From Rotaria socialis (taxonomy: Eukaryota; Rotifera; Eurotatoria; Philodinida; Philodinidae), in NCBI GenBank assembly GCA_905331475.1, contig CAJNYU010001264.1, forward strand, positions 1-64,000: DNA of 64,000 nucleotides. The letters are read 5' to 3'. Numbering within the stretch: position 1 is the stretch's first letter; every line of letters starts with the position of its first letter. A model generated the notes under the pieces. The model was not told the DNA's origin. It saw nothing but the letters and a program-made list of their open reading frames with translations, and did no database searches. The translations under genes were made by a program, and so were the position numbers. Below, piece by piece: positions 34,088-47,000 of this stretch.

Positions 34088-37000
34088 ATGGGTCCAAAAA
34101 AAGCTGATAATATAAGTAAAACTCGAAGACTATCACAAAATGCTTTAACAACAACAGAAGATCATGGTTGTTCTTAGATTTAATTTTCGATTTGTTTTTC
34201 TAATCAGTACTTGAAATTCTCTATAGAAAATCAGCAATGCGTCGGCAAATTTTCGACTGATTTGGAATTTTGTTGCCGTGAACCATCTTCAGGTTATTCT
34301 ACCAGTATTCCGGTGTACATTCGTGGTCATCCACCACCTTCATCACAAATGCATTCGGTTTCACAACAATCAGGTACGCCTTCAGGAGTGTCTGCCACGC
34401 CATCACTTGTTGTTGTTGGTGGTGCTGCTGCTGCTGCTGCTGCTGAAGAACAGGTACCATCACAAGTCAAACGATTATCACGTGGAAGAATTCCTTCTAT
34501 CAGTCAAAGTGGAATTTTAGCCGGTATCGACAATGATAACAAATCGCTCAGTATTCTAGGTAAATAAAAATAAAAATAAAGCAAAACTTTTAAATATACG
34601 ACAGGTCAAGACCCAACGAAATCGTCCTCATCATATTATAAGACATTTCATCTCATACGTGATAGTGAGTTCTTTCGTCCCAAATTATTAGTAGATTCAA
34701 TTGGGAATGAAAATGAACCAATCGATCAAATAACTGCTCTTTATATGAGAGGTATTTGCATGAATTTATCTTCTTAGCTGATTAAATGAACTTTTGTGCA
34801 TCTTTTGAGCATGGCGACTCGATCAACGTTTTATTGATATTTTGAAAAAGATACTTCCTTTACAAGAACAATTGCATACTCTCAAGTATATTTTGATCAA
34901 TCGTATTTCGCATATATATTTCTTTATATGGATTGTTCATCAAAATAGTTTCTGCTTCGTTGGCTTGAATGAACAAACTATGTTTGGATTTGTAGAAGTT
35001 TGCCAATTGATCAAAAATCTAAAGTAGAAAATTTCAAACATAAAAGATGAAAATTAATTTATTGATTATTTAATCTAAAGAACTGTTTCACTCGATGGAA
35101 ATCCATTAGCTGCAAACTATTTTCATACATTAATTGAAAAAGATGACTTAAAGTGAAGTCGATGCATTTTCTTTTCTTTCATCATATTAGGATTTAACTT
35201 TTTTTTTTATAGAATTGCGAATTTATCTCTTCGTTTTTGTAATATAACAGATAGAGGTGCAGAACGTCTTGCTCATTCTCTTGGAAATATGTCAGTTCAA
35301 AATTGGAAATTATTGACGTTAACTTTAACCGGTAATCAAATCGGTGATGATGGTGCAAAATCATTGGCAAAAGTAAATTCTATAATAATTGTATTCGATG
35401 AAAAAATATCGATTATTTTCAGGCATTACGTTATAATCGCACATTAATTTCTTTGAATCTTTCATCGAATTTTATCACTGATAAAGGTGCTTGTGTCATT
35501 GCATTAGTGAGTAATTTATTCGATTTCAATTGTAAAAGATAATAACCATATTCATTTAGCTTTATATCGGGTAGGTTTTAGATAAATATTATATTCCCTC
35601 TTTATATGTTTTTTTATTCTCTGCCTAATGACTTTATTTGATAGAAAATTACACTCGTATTATATCAAATATAGTCAAAAATAATGTTGTTCTAAATAAT
35701 AAGTCAGTATTTTATAGGTCTTACGGAAAATTTCTCTTACAGAAGAAGAGATTATGCAGAGAAGACATTTATTATCTGAACGTTACGATGATACACATTT
35801 TGAGGACATCAGAAATAATGTAAGAAATAATTATTATCTAGAACAAGAAGCTACATTGTTTCAGTTTAGGCTCCATCGCCAACTCTTTCAACTATATCAA
35901 CAAAAAGTAGATCGGGTCGTGATAACCGTACTGATTCAAAACGTCAATCAGATCCGAGTAAACGTCGTAAATCCATTTCAACAAAGCCTACAGTATATAC
36001 AGTGTCACTATAACACACGTGAATATTTTTCTTTTTTTTAAGGATAAACGCCATCGAGCTGAATCTGGTAGTTAATATATTCAATGGCTGTTTAATCTGT
36101 GAAACTTTTTGCTTAAGATGAAAATCATCCATCATCAGATAGTAAAAGTGATCAAAAGAAAGGAAAAACAGATGGCGTTACTGCTCGATCAGCATCAGTT
36201 AATACTCGCCGTTCATCAGGTGGTGTATTTGATAACTTTCCTTTTTCAATAGAAAAAGAAAATAACATTTTTCTAATTAGAACCAGGAAAAGCAGCTACA
36301 AATGCTCGTAAAAAGAAATTAGTACCGGGTGCCGGCAATACATCGAAGAAAAATATCTCAATGGTTAAAGAAGAAGATGAAGATGCAATTGACGAAGTAA
36401 TTGCTTTCAATTTATTGACATACGCATTCGAGTAGCCCTTTGAGTTTGTCGAAAATCGAAACAATATCTTTGAGACAGAATTGATCATATATTGTTTTCG
36501 AATTTATATTTGTCGATATCTATCAAAATTAGAAAATACTGGGAATGATTCAGTTTAAATAGCTTACAGAATAAAAATGTACTAATACAATAATTGATCA
36601 GAACCCGTTGAATGTTATAAAATTTCATCTAGTCTCATTAAAATGTCTCGTTGAGTTATATAAAAAAGAATCAAACAGTATCACGAAATTTTATTTATTC
36701 ATTTCTAAATAGATTTCATCATACTCATAAGTTTCTTGGTGAAATATATCTTCAGTAGTATTTTGAGAGTTAAGATTCGTTGTACGAGTCAAACGAGTTG
36801 ACCGATAATTTGATTGATGGCAGGTATTGATTCGAAATAATTCAATTTTTTATGTACGAGACTAGAAATGAATAATAAAAAGCACCTATGGATATATAGT
36901 AGGTGATAAAAGATGAATTCATATCAAAGATCCTTTGCCTTGCTCAACCTATCATAGTTAATCTCATTTATCAGGAACGTATACAGTTAAATGAGTTTCT

Positions 37001-40000
37001 CTTAATATTTATCTTGGACTCCGCTACAAGAAATCGTCGAATGGTTCTCCCTATTAAGTTTTCCTGAAATGCAGATGTATGATTTTTTCCATCGGTCTAC
37101 TAACAATATCAATACTAATAATACTAATATCGATATCAACAATACTAAATTGTATTGGTATTGGCAATATTCGAATTCTCACATCCCTACTTAGACTATC
37201 AGAAGGATCATTTCAATAAGAAGAACCATTCGACGATTTCCTGTAGCTGAGTCCAAGAGAAATATTAATAAAGGCTGATTTAATTGTATGCTTTCCTGAT
37301 AAATAAGATTATCTATGATAGATTGAGGAAGAGACGATAAACCTTTGAAATAAAATCGTTTATTATTATCTATCTATAGGTACTATGTATTATTCATTTC
37401 TATGCTTTAAAGGATACGAATGAGTAGATCTTCGAATTCCAGTATGACCGAATACCGGGTACGACCGAAACTTGGTACGACCGAACCCGGTTAGTATCGA
37501 ACCCGAGTAGTTCGGGTTCGGTGCATGCCTAACTGTAAATATGATATCATATTAAAGCACATCCTGAAAATGTTTAGAATGCGTTGATGCAGAAGTTAGT
37601 AAATCATAATATTTTGAATGTTCAAGCATGAAATATTATTTTTCTTTTTTCTTTTCTACAAAGAAGTTGATGCTTCTATTTGTAAAAGACTTCATTATAC
37701 ATTTCAGTGATTGAATGCAAATTTCTGAAATAATACCAAATTGATATGCTCTCCTGTAGTTGTTCTTTTAAGTAAAAGCAGAGAATTATGTATAAAATAA
37801 ATCCCATTTTAATTTTTACATATGGAAGAAGATAGGCAGTATTACTTTTCTAATATCAATGATAATGATTAACAACACTATTTAAATATTTAGATTATAC
37901 ATACAAGATAATAAACTGATAATCAGTCAAATTGATTAAATTAAAGCAGAGTTATTTCAAAGCTTTATCATAATGTTCCTAATGTTTAATTCTATAATGC
38001 CAATTGAAAATTTCAAAACTCTGCGAAATTAACAAAAAGAAACGGTCATCAGCCGCTATTCTATATGTTGTAGGTCAATGCAAGACTGATCTATCTTGTA
38101 TTGGTCTAGGACATACATGCATCATATTAGATCATTCTTCTTCTTCTTCTTATTCTTCTTCTTCTTCTTCTTCTTCGTCTATTTTATTATAGATTTCATA
38201 AACAGGGTTGCCACCTCATCAGGTCAGAAAAGCGGAAAGTTTGATCAAAAAGAGCGGGAAATAACGGAAAATAGCGGAAACAAAAATAGAAAAAACGGAA
38301 AGCTGCTTTTTGCTGACCTTTCACATTTCCAAGAGTTTAAGTAACCTTGTTTTATTGCTCATAGTACTACTTTGTTCGCAGTTCCACAACATAATAGACA
38401 ACTCATAAAAAATATCAGGGCGTACCTGGCCTGAAACTCCAAGAAGAAAAGATAAACGATTTCCGGTCCAAAAATAAATATATTTTTTCTGTCAATTCTT
38501 TTTCTACTCATCTTTTCTAAAAGTGCCATACAGGGAAAATGTTTGTATCGTCCCAAAAAATGTTCGTTTTGTGATAGTGAAATGGCCGTATTGCGACTGT
38601 CAGTTCACTATTTTTCGCAGAGAATATACCACCGAAGGCGGCTCTTTTTTGGCACAGCACTTTAAAAGTTTATGCGAAAAGATGCAATCGAAAAAACTGA
38701 AACTCATTTTTCAGAGTAATAGAACAAAAAATATATATTCCTTTCCACATATAGCCGCCGAATGCGACTCCTTTTTGGCACAAATTAAAACATTGACCCG
38801 AAAAACGTACAATCCAAAAAATAAAGCTCGCTTTTTACAAGTCTAAGAGGATAATGTTGTTCTTTACATTCAGCTGTCGAATGTGGCTATGCTTTCATCT
38901 ATTATATTAACAAATGAATAAGAACTTGAAAGAAATTTTCTTTTCTTCACTGGCATTTCAAATCCAGGTGAATGTATTTCATAGTGGAGGCCAAAATGAA
39001 CACGAAATGTGTTTCACTAGAAAAATTTATTGGAAAATCTATCATGTGAAGCGAAAATTTTTCAAGAATTGTATAGAATTATACGTTAGAAAATTATTTT
39101 CCAAGAAATTTTCGTCTAACATCACGTTATCTAGTTTCTTGCATGGTTAAATTTTCAATTAAACAACGAAAGTCTTTTATATGAAAAAGCGGAAAAAAAG
39201 CGGAAGAGGTGGCAACCCTGTTCATAAAGTTAATTCTCAATTTAATTCTACCAGCCATTTGATTATATTCGCAAAATTGGAAAAGAATTAGATAAAATTA
39301 GTTAATAGAAAATACGGATAAAATTATTCAATATCGATTCTTAGGAATATCAAACTACTGTCTGATACTTGACCGAAAAATCGATACAATATATTGATCT
39401 CTCAGACATCATGTCTATGCATGCAATGGTAAGCCACTGCGCGCATCATAAAAAGCGAGTGAGGATCGGTTTGATACCCTCACTAATTTTTATTAGCATA
39501 AATAATGTAAAACACCAATCATTATTATCGCTTTATCACCTACCCACTGATCTTAACAGTCATGCTTGGTAGTGCACTATTCATCGCTTTATTTTCTATT
39601 CTTTTATTTAAAACCTAGAAGAAAAAAACATTTCTCATTATCTTAGGGCCGTCAATCTATATTATCTTTACCAGGAAAAGTATTCTATTTTACGCATGCC
39701 TTCTTCTACTTTTTGCTCGCTCGTATACTTTCGTTTACCAACTATTGATAAAATCTATTCTTGTAGTTACTTCCTATTCCAATGCAGAATATTGAACGTG
39801 AAAATCCAATATTAGAACTGAATGAATTTGAATCACGTAATGGTGAAATAATTCTAAAAGGAAATTTAGTTCTTTTAAATTTGAATCTATCTCGTATGTT
39901 AACAAATTATTTCAAAACCTTTAAAGAAATATGTTTAATTAATTTTTGATTTTTCTTATCCCAGGAAATTATTTAACTTCAACCAGTGTTAATGAATTTC

Positions 40001-40464
40001 TTATTTCAATTCAATATCAAGCACGATTTATAAATACTAATGATACACCACATACTACATCAACATCTTCTGCATCAGTAGATTTTGCCGGTCTTTGTCG
40101 ATTGGAACTAAAAGTATGCATTTTTATTATTCTATCGTAGATTAGTTTATAAAAATTTTCATATCAGGGTATGAATGATGTATCAACAAAATCTGCTAAT
40201 TATCGATCATTGGAAACGCTTCTTACTCAAAGAAACCCATCGACTCGTCTTCAACGAATCAAAGACCGTGACGCAAAAGAATTAATGGATCAACAACACC
40301 AAACTATTCAAGTTTCGCAACAGATTGTACCAGAAAAAACACGTGCTTCATCGAGTACTAAATCGACAAGTCAGTTGATCATACTGTAAAATTTGATTTA
40401 ATAATATAGTTATTTTATGTCTCTAGGTCAACGGCCAACATCACGATTGAAAGATGGACATTGA
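34088..40464 (+). CDS. LRRC71: LRRC71-like leucine-rich-repeat protein
   Basis: Sixteen exons from 34208 join in phase to 649 aa. Ends: 34208-34559, 34605-34751, 34810-34885, 34949-35023, 35081-35152, 35213-35372, 35423-35506, 35718-35819, 35870-35992, 36043-36067, 36118-36219, 36281-36396, 39767-39893, 39965-40113, 40168-40369, 40427-40464. A first exon at 34088-34166 (MGPKKADNISKTRRLSQN) is likely, but its donor phase is one base off, so the start is unresolved. LRR units: TLTLTGNQIGDDGAKSLAKAL and SLNLSSNFITDKGACVIAL. Landmarks shared with LRRC71: FFRPKLLVD, ALYMRAWRLDQRF, VLRKISLTEEEIMQRRHLLSE, a Lys/Ser-rich linker, then RNGEIILKGNLVLLNLNL and NEFLISIQYQARF. LRRC71 is a cilium-associated protein of motile-ciliated animals, fitting a rotifer. 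The intron 36397-39766 carries a hAT-like element. Confidence 0.85.
38136..38178. repeat. (TTC)n microsatellite
   Basis: TTC/TCT tract with one ATT interruption, immediately upstream of the hAT-like insertion. Confidence 0.9.
38203..39220. mobile_element. hAT-like non-autonomous transposon, 1,018 bp, inside a LRRC71 intron
   Basis: A perfect 15-bp terminal inverted repeat (CAGGGTTGCCACCTC / GAGGTGGCAACCCTG) is flanked by the 8-bp direct duplication TTCATAAA at 38195-38202 and 39221-39228. Both subterminal zones repeat AAAGCGGAAA-type words. A 107-codon open frame at 38523-38846 contains Cys residues but no hAT dimerisation motif or catalytic region that I recognise, so the copy is presumably mobilised in trans. 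Confidence 0.9.
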
Positions 40465-40519
40465 TTTTCTTTTCTTTGATATTGAATAAATAATGAAAAC
40501 GAAATTTATTTTTTTCCTT

Positions 40520-40535
40520 TTTTTTTTGTTTGTAG
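40520..40535 (+). promoter_or_regulatory. Strong splice acceptor between LRRC71 and the glutaredoxin-like gene
   Basis: A long T/C tract runs into TGTAG at 40531-40535, only 70 nt after the LRRC71 stop and 26 nt before the next ATG. The gap is too short to place an obvious cis-donor, so a trans-splice site is plausible. Confidence 0.45.
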
Positions 40536-40561
40536 ATTTTTTTAAAAGAAATAAAAAGAAA

Positions 40562-40996
40562 ATGTCGGCTCTGACGAAATCTTATGCTGATACGAAAATA
40601 AAAAATCGACGTATAATGATGTTTGCCAAATCCAATGATCCCGATTCACAAATAGCTCGCGAAATATTTGCAGAATATTCTTTACCTAAAGGTAAATTAA
40701 AAACAAAAGAAACAATTAAATAACATTTTTTTGTTGTTGCTTCAGATGCATATGAATACGTTGATATAGAGAAACGGCAAGACTGTAGACAATTAGAAAA
40801 TTATTTTCGATATCTTTGCTTTACTGATCGCCGAAAAGTATTTAAGAGACTCAAGAAAAATAAAACAAAGAAAAACAATTTCTTGTTTTTTTCATTCTAG
40901 AGTCCATATATTTTCATCAATCAACTTTACTTTGGCTCTTTATTTGAATTAAATATTTGTCATAAAAATGGTTCATTAAGACAAGTGTTGTCTTAA
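40562..40996 (+). CDS. Glutaredoxin-like protein lacking the CxxC active site
   Basis: Three exons (40562-40691, 40746-40837, 40901-40996) give 318 nt, 105 aa, the size of a single-domain glutaredoxin. The fold reads clearly: strand 1 RIMMFAKS, then NDPDSQIAREIFAEYSLP, where a glutaredoxin has CPYC followed by a helix; DAYEYVDIEKRQDCRQLENYF matches the second strand and helix; SPYIFINQLYFGSLFEL matches TVPxIFINGxxIGGxxDL with the cis-proline kept; a C-terminal helix ends GSLRQVLS. Both active-site cysteines are replaced (D-P-D-S), so thiol-disulfide exchange is not expected; a scaffold or binding role, as in the Cys-less SH3BGRL branch, is possible. It starts 97 bp after the LRRC71 stop on the same strand. 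I start at the ATG of MSALTKSYADTK; an upstream in-frame ATG at 40493 lies before the acceptor site and is less likely. Confidence 0.78.
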
Positions 40997-42969
40997 AAGA
41001 CGAATGAAAATTGACATTCAATCAATGAATACTGTCTAATGCCTTTTAAGTGGACTAAACAAGAGTTTATGAACATAACCTATTTTCGATTTTTCTTCAA
41101 TATTGTTCTGAAGTTATTGTTTTTCTAATCCTATTCGAATTAATCTTCACAAATTTGACGATGCAAATGAACTATAAAGTAATTCATAAATTCTATATTT
41201 TTCAGCAAAGATTAACATGCAAGATCTATCTCGAAATATAGTTGAGTGTAGCAATGCTCAGAAGCACTGATATTCTCACAATCAATCTGTAGAAGTTTAT
41301 TGAAACTTACTAACGTTTAAATTTAAATTCGTGTACACCTTATTACCTAGTAGATCTCGAAAAAACTATTGGTAAAAGCTCGACGGAAACTAAATTAATT
41401 TAGATCTCATTTTTATTTCAAATTACTGAGTAACTCATTTGCATCGTGTAGTGCTTTTTGGAATTTCAAACAACGTAGCATTCCAATTTTTCGTGATGAA
41501 ATGCTATGATATATCATATGTCCCGGTCTTTTAACTATATTATGTTTTTTCTTTCAAGAGCATAGATACAGCTATCGAAATACGTGAATCTTATTAGACT
41601 TTCAAGTTTTTTAAACAGTCAATAAATATATTTATTTTTTTATGTCTTTTATCCGATGTCTTAAAAATGGATTAGTAGATAATTGTTTGTTTTATACAAT
41701 AGATACTAGTAATTATTCTCATAAATATTTCTTAATGAAATCTTAAAAATTTAGAAGATATCTGGAGTCGATGCATCAATTGCGATGAAATTATCAGTAT
41801 TTATGAGATGAAAAGACATCCTGAACAGATGAAACTAAAACAATACAGTATATATTTTTAAACTCATTTTTATGATTAATCGATTATTACATTTCATGAT
41901 GTAACATACAAAACAATTAATAAACCTAGCTAGAACAGTACAAATATTGAAAAGTGTATCTAAAAGAAAGATGATTCAATAAAAACTTTTACAACAATGA
42001 AGTTATCTCAAGTTTTGTTGTGATAATATGAAAAAAAATGTGGAAATTATTCGTTCTATGCCTTATTAATAAAAAAAAATCGAAATTATACTTCATTATT
42101 TGTCTACTCGTCTGAAAGTCAATCTTCAGTTATTCAATTACTGTTACAATAAAATATATCTATCTACATATGTGTATATAAATGTATAGATACAGAGCGA
42201 GCAACTCATAAACCTCTTAACCATCCCATGACAGATACGCTTAATTCGAAACTTTTCAGCAGTAGTTTGAAGAATCTATCTTCAATATTTTTCAAAAATA
42301 GATTAACAAAATGGATTCATTTTTCTATGAATAAAATTATTGAAACTAATTGTTAATAGACATTTTCAAACAAGCTAACATATGAGACAGAAAAATATTG
42401 ATAAATGTATTGAATCTGCATGAATATTTTTAACCGTTAGGTGACTATTTCTTTAAAAATTTCGACTTAAACACATAGCTTTGAAGAGCATAGTATGCTT
42501 ATGTTTTTCAGTTTGAATACAGAGAATTTTGAATCATTTTTTAGAAGTTCATACATAATAAGATTCAACTGCAAAGAGTTCTATTTTTTCAACATCCTAG
42601 ATGTGATTACTGCTAAAAGCTTTTTGATTGTTATTCACTGAAACTAAAGATACAATCGAAGTGATTCGAAAAATTAAAAAAAATGGAAAGCAACATTGTA
42701 AATAGTTTTCTCTCAACGAAGTTTTAAAAGATTGAAATTAGGTAAGGCTTTGCAGTTTTTTTTCTTGTACTCCTAATGTAGGCACTTAGATTGTACATAC
42801 CTCTTTTCTATTGAAAAGAAGAAAAAAAGTGATGCTAATTTTCAAGGTTTTCAAGCACTTATTTGGCATTATTATTTAGTTTGTTTGCCATGAGGCAACA
42901 AATTTTTATAAACATCCAACAGCACAATCTTTAATAATAAACTATACAAAATCAATGTTAATATAAAAA
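40997..42969. other. Convergent intergenic spacer
   Basis: AT-rich, between the 3' ends of the glutaredoxin-like gene (+) and the unrecognised gene at 43 kb (-). No feature seen. Confidence 0.5.
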
Positions 42970-44025
42970 TTAGACATTTTTCTTCTGTTGTTCAAGTTCA
43001 TTCATTATCTGAGCAAAACATTCACTACCGCCAAATAGACGTCGCGATCGCGTTCCTAATGGCATATCATCTAAAACCGTTGATGATGGGGTTAAAGCTC
43101 GGCTACGCATTTTTCGACTGCTAACATCTGTTGATGTAACCGATGGAGATGAAATCGTTTGTTTACGTAGTATTGAACGTAAATTACCAGGAACTAAACC
43201 ATCGTGACGTAAACTTCTTTGAGACGATGAATCATTGTCAATGGCAGGAATTTTCTGGTTATTCAATGGTTCTGTAGCTATTGGTTCAAGTTTTTTTAAA
43301 GTTCGTCTTTTGACTGACTTTGACGGTGGATGTAATGATCGAGAGTTATGCATAGAATTTTTAGTCTTTTCATAACCAAAATCAACATGTCGCGAACGTG
43401 ACGATGTTGATAAATTAGAAAAATTAATTCCAGGTAATACAGAATGCTTATTATGTAGTCGAGGAAGTGAATTCGAAGAAGAAGAAAAATCATCTGTAAA
43501 AAAAAAAGAAAACAGACATAATTGATTGTGTTGAATTTGAATTAAAGTACCTTTATCCAGTGAATTTAATATTGTTGTCGATTCTTCAACATTGTTTTTT
43601 GTCGTGGATGATTTATTTTGATATTGTTGTGCTTTCCGAGTTTCTATTGCTATCATTCGATGTTTTTGTGCAGGATCTATTGTAAGATTTTTTTGAAATT
43701 GATACACATACCATGAACATTTCGATACGAGTTGTTCAGCTTGATTTAAGTCAATACCCATTTGGCAAAGAGAAGTTTTTAATAATTCTTGCGTTAGTAA
43801 TGGCTCCCGGTTATCTTGAGTAGAGGTTTTCAGCCATGTTGTATATTCGGCGTATTTAGCTTTTAATGCTGATACATTTTCAGCAGTGTGAGCAGTTTTA
43901 ATTGATGCTGAAGGATAGGATGGGGTTCGTGGAGGTCGAAGTCTTCGTCGATGACTTTTATTAATAGGAGGCAATCGAATGTTAGAAGAATGGGAAGTAT
44001 GAAGTAGTGGTTGTTCAGCAAACAT
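42970..44025 (-). CDS. Unrecognised protein, basic and Ser-rich
   Basis: Two exons, 43551-44025 and 42970-43493, around a 57-nt GT...AG intron (43494-43550; acceptor TTTTACAG) give 332 aa. The intron has no stop and is a multiple of three, so an unspliced reading of 351 aa stays open. The N-terminus is Arg/Pro-rich (LPPINKSHRRRLRPPRTPSY). A helical stretch follows (SALKAKYAEYTTWLKTS..., then SLCQMGIDLNQAEQLVSKCSWYVYQF), ending before the intron. The C-terminal half is disordered and rich in Ser, Arg and Thr (KSVKRRTLKKLEP, SSQRSLRHDG, RSRALTPSS), ending in a short helix (CFAQIMNELEQQKKN). No catalytic motif or signal peptide. The pattern suggests a cytoskeletal or nuclear adaptor, but I cannot name it. 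Confidence 0.7.
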   Translation of the reverse strand: MFAEQPLLHTSHSSNIRLPPINKSHRRRLRPPRTPSYPSASIKTAHTAENVSALKAKYAEYTTWLKTSTQDNREPLLTQELLKTSLCQMGIDLNQAEQLVSKCSWYVYQFQKNLTIDPAQKHRMIAIETRKAQQYQNKSSTTKNNVEESTTILNSLDKGTLIQIQHNQLCLFSFFFTDDFSSSSNSLPRLHNKHSVLPGINFSNLSTSSRSRHVDFGYEKTKNSMHNSRSLHPPSKSVKRRTLKKLEPIATEPLNNQKIPAIDNDSSSQRSLRHDGLVPGNLRSILRKQTISSPSVTSTDVSSRKMRSRALTPSSTVLDDMPLGTRSRRLFGGSECFAQIMNELEQQKKNV

Positions 44026-47000
44026 TATGATCTATTCAAATTAAAAATAAATAAAATGCTCAATTCTTATCAACATATCATAATAATTCAAGTATGTATG
44101 TTATATTTTACATTTTTCTTCTTCTTCTTCTTCTTCTTCTTCTCTCTCTTTTCTATCACTAATAGAGCATATGGCAATAGATAGCCTACGTTCGTCTATG
44201 TTCAATACTCATTACTGTTTCTTTCTTTTCAGTAGGTAAATTTGAAACTATGGTTTCTACATAAAAAAGCCGACAAATCACGCAATGCATTTAGAAATAC
44301 CGAATAGCAGGAACATACAGAATAAATACATTGGATACGCTTATAACCAAAAAAAATGACGGTTGATAATGACGCTATGCGTAAAGAACACTTGACGTCA
44401 ACAGAGACAATATAACTACACTAGAGGGCATAAACTTAAAATGACTTACTAAACAATAAAAAACGCATAAAAATCTGTTTTCAATTTACAATTTAATTGC
44501 ATAATAGTGACAAACGAATAGAAATAGAAGAAAGCTGGTTAAAAAAATCAAGAAAAAAAATCATCCCAAATTAAAAAGTCATCACTTATTGAGCTTCAAG
44601 CTCATCAAACTCACAGATTTATAATAATAAGAAACATTTTTGGCTACATTATTACGGTGCTCTCTTTTTTGGCTCAACTCTACAAATCATGATAATCATG
44701 ACGTAGCGTGACAATACAATCGAGGAATAAAAAAAGATTTGAAAAAAAGGAAAGAAATATGAGAGAAAGAGAACCCCTGCAAGTAACTTGATTTAAAAAC
44801 AACAAAAGAAATGAACTTGTATATGTTACAATACTATGAAAACAACATAATGGTATAATATCAAATTTCGTTGTCTCTCAAAAAGAAAAACTAATTGAAA
44901 ATGACTAGAAAAACATAAAATCATTGACTATATCGTCTCAATACATTTTAATCGATGAAACAAGAAGCTAAAATTAAGTTTCAGTGTTGATTCTATTTAA
45001 TACTAAGCCTAAATCTGTTTTATTTGAACTTTAATATGAATATTGAAACGAAGCTCGGCTATAAAAAAAAATCACTACACCAGTGAAAACTATTTATTTG
45101 TATATTATTTTAAGTCTTCTTCTTACTGGTTATTATCAACTTTATCGACGTTGTCATTAATCACACATTTGAGAAGCTATGAGAACATGTCAAATTTTAA
45201 GTTTCATCTATGACTAGCATCTGATACATTTTTATTGTACTAAAAGAATATGTTAGTCGTAAAGAGTAAAAAGTAATGAGTGCTTGGAAAGAAGGCCTTT
45301 ACCTTAAGTACTTTTATTAGTCGTATTGAAAATTTATTTGATTCAACGATAATTTCAATTTCGAAATTATGATTAAGCTTCGAAAAATATTCAAACGCTT
45401 GCTGCTATGAAGCTTAGTTTTTTATCCCTTTGTTATGTAAGACATCACTAAGTGATACTTGGAGCAAAAATGTGTTTGGGTGTTTTTATATGAATCGATA
45501 GACCCTGACAGACTCTATAAGAGCGTTTTTAAATAAAAAGAAAACATTTTAACTCGTTATTTAGCGTATACTTTACAAAAACACATTTTTAAAAAGCTCT
45601 TGAAAAACTACTGTTAACATATTGGCGAGATATATTCATTTTTCTAACAAATTTAGGTTTTTCATTTAGTACTCTTGATGTTAGAAGTATATAATATTAA
45701 TTGTTCCATACAGTGTAGATAACTGTATATAGTAACGTAGTTTAAACTACGTTACTATATACAGATCTCTGCACTGTATGGAACAATTAATAGTATATAC
45801 TTCTAAAATCAAGACTATCAAATCAGAAAACTAATTTTTTTGGAATAATGACCATATCTCCACAATATTCAAGAAGTCGTTTTTCAAGAGTTTTTTTAAG
45901 AATATCTTTTTCTGTAAATTATACGATAAATAACGAGTTAAATTGTTTTTATAAAATTCTAAATGGTCTTATACAGTCTGTTGAGCTCTATCGATCTGTG
46001 TAAAAACGTCGCAAAATAGTTAGGTAGTTTTTTCTCAAAAAGTTATACTTTATATTTCTACCATGATCCATATGATTTTTAATTTCAGTATCTTTCTTTT
46101 ACACATGTCAACGATCTATAAAATCTCTTGGTTAATTTTTGAAGTTTGAAATGGATTGTAATGAAATTTGTTTGCTTAATATTAAGAACTATTATCTCAC
46201 TGAAAATTAGCTCATTGGTATACAAACTATCTAATTCAAGCCGCGCAGTGCAGTGAACACCAATAAAATTCATTCGATACTGATTTAGTCAAGTTTCAGT
46301 CAATACAAAAATCAATAGTAAAAGGTCTAAAAAAAGAGAAACAAATATTTTTCTAAAAATATACATGTTGATTTTGAAGACATACATGGCGATTGTTTTT
46401 TTCACTTAATGGAAATCATTCCTAAAGACAGGCAATATTTTTTCATTCATCAACATTTCAATTGCAGTTTCATCGATGATGTTTTAGAATAACAAAACAT
46501 TCTTAATGCATATTTAATCACGTATTGGACAAGAAAAACCAAGATATTGCCAAGGAACATGTTCATCACGTATAGAAGATGTTTTCCTTTGAAAGTTAAA
46601 CGGCACTTTTTCATAGTATTTTACGAAGACTTCTTTGAATGTCAGATATAATACATATAACTAACTCATGATTAATTTTTCGAAGTATCTTGTTTCAACA
46701 AATTCACTTAATCATGTTTCTTCTAGAATTCGCTTAATTAAATAGACTGTGTTTGCCGTCAACCGGTAAATGAATATTTTTTCTCACAAAAAAATGAACT
46801 AAACTTATTTTGAATTATTAAAAAATATATGTAAGTAAAAATGAACATACATTTTAAACATTACAAGTACAATTTGTTCTTAACTTAAGTGTACTACGCC
46901 ACGTATAACACGACAACAATCTATTTCTGTTGCTTTTCACAATCAAAAGTTTTATCTATCTACGAGTGAGCGTGATTCAACTTTTGAGCTGATAGATAGA

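Noticed and set aside
38096-38344. Ser- or Phe-rich open frames around 38.1-38.3 kb
   Set aside because: Produced by the (TTC)n tract and the end of the hAT-like element, within a LRRC71 intron.
38523-38846. hAT transposase inside the 1-kb element
   Set aside because: The 107-codon frame lacks recognisable BED-finger, catalytic or dimerisation motifs, so the element is called non-autonomous.
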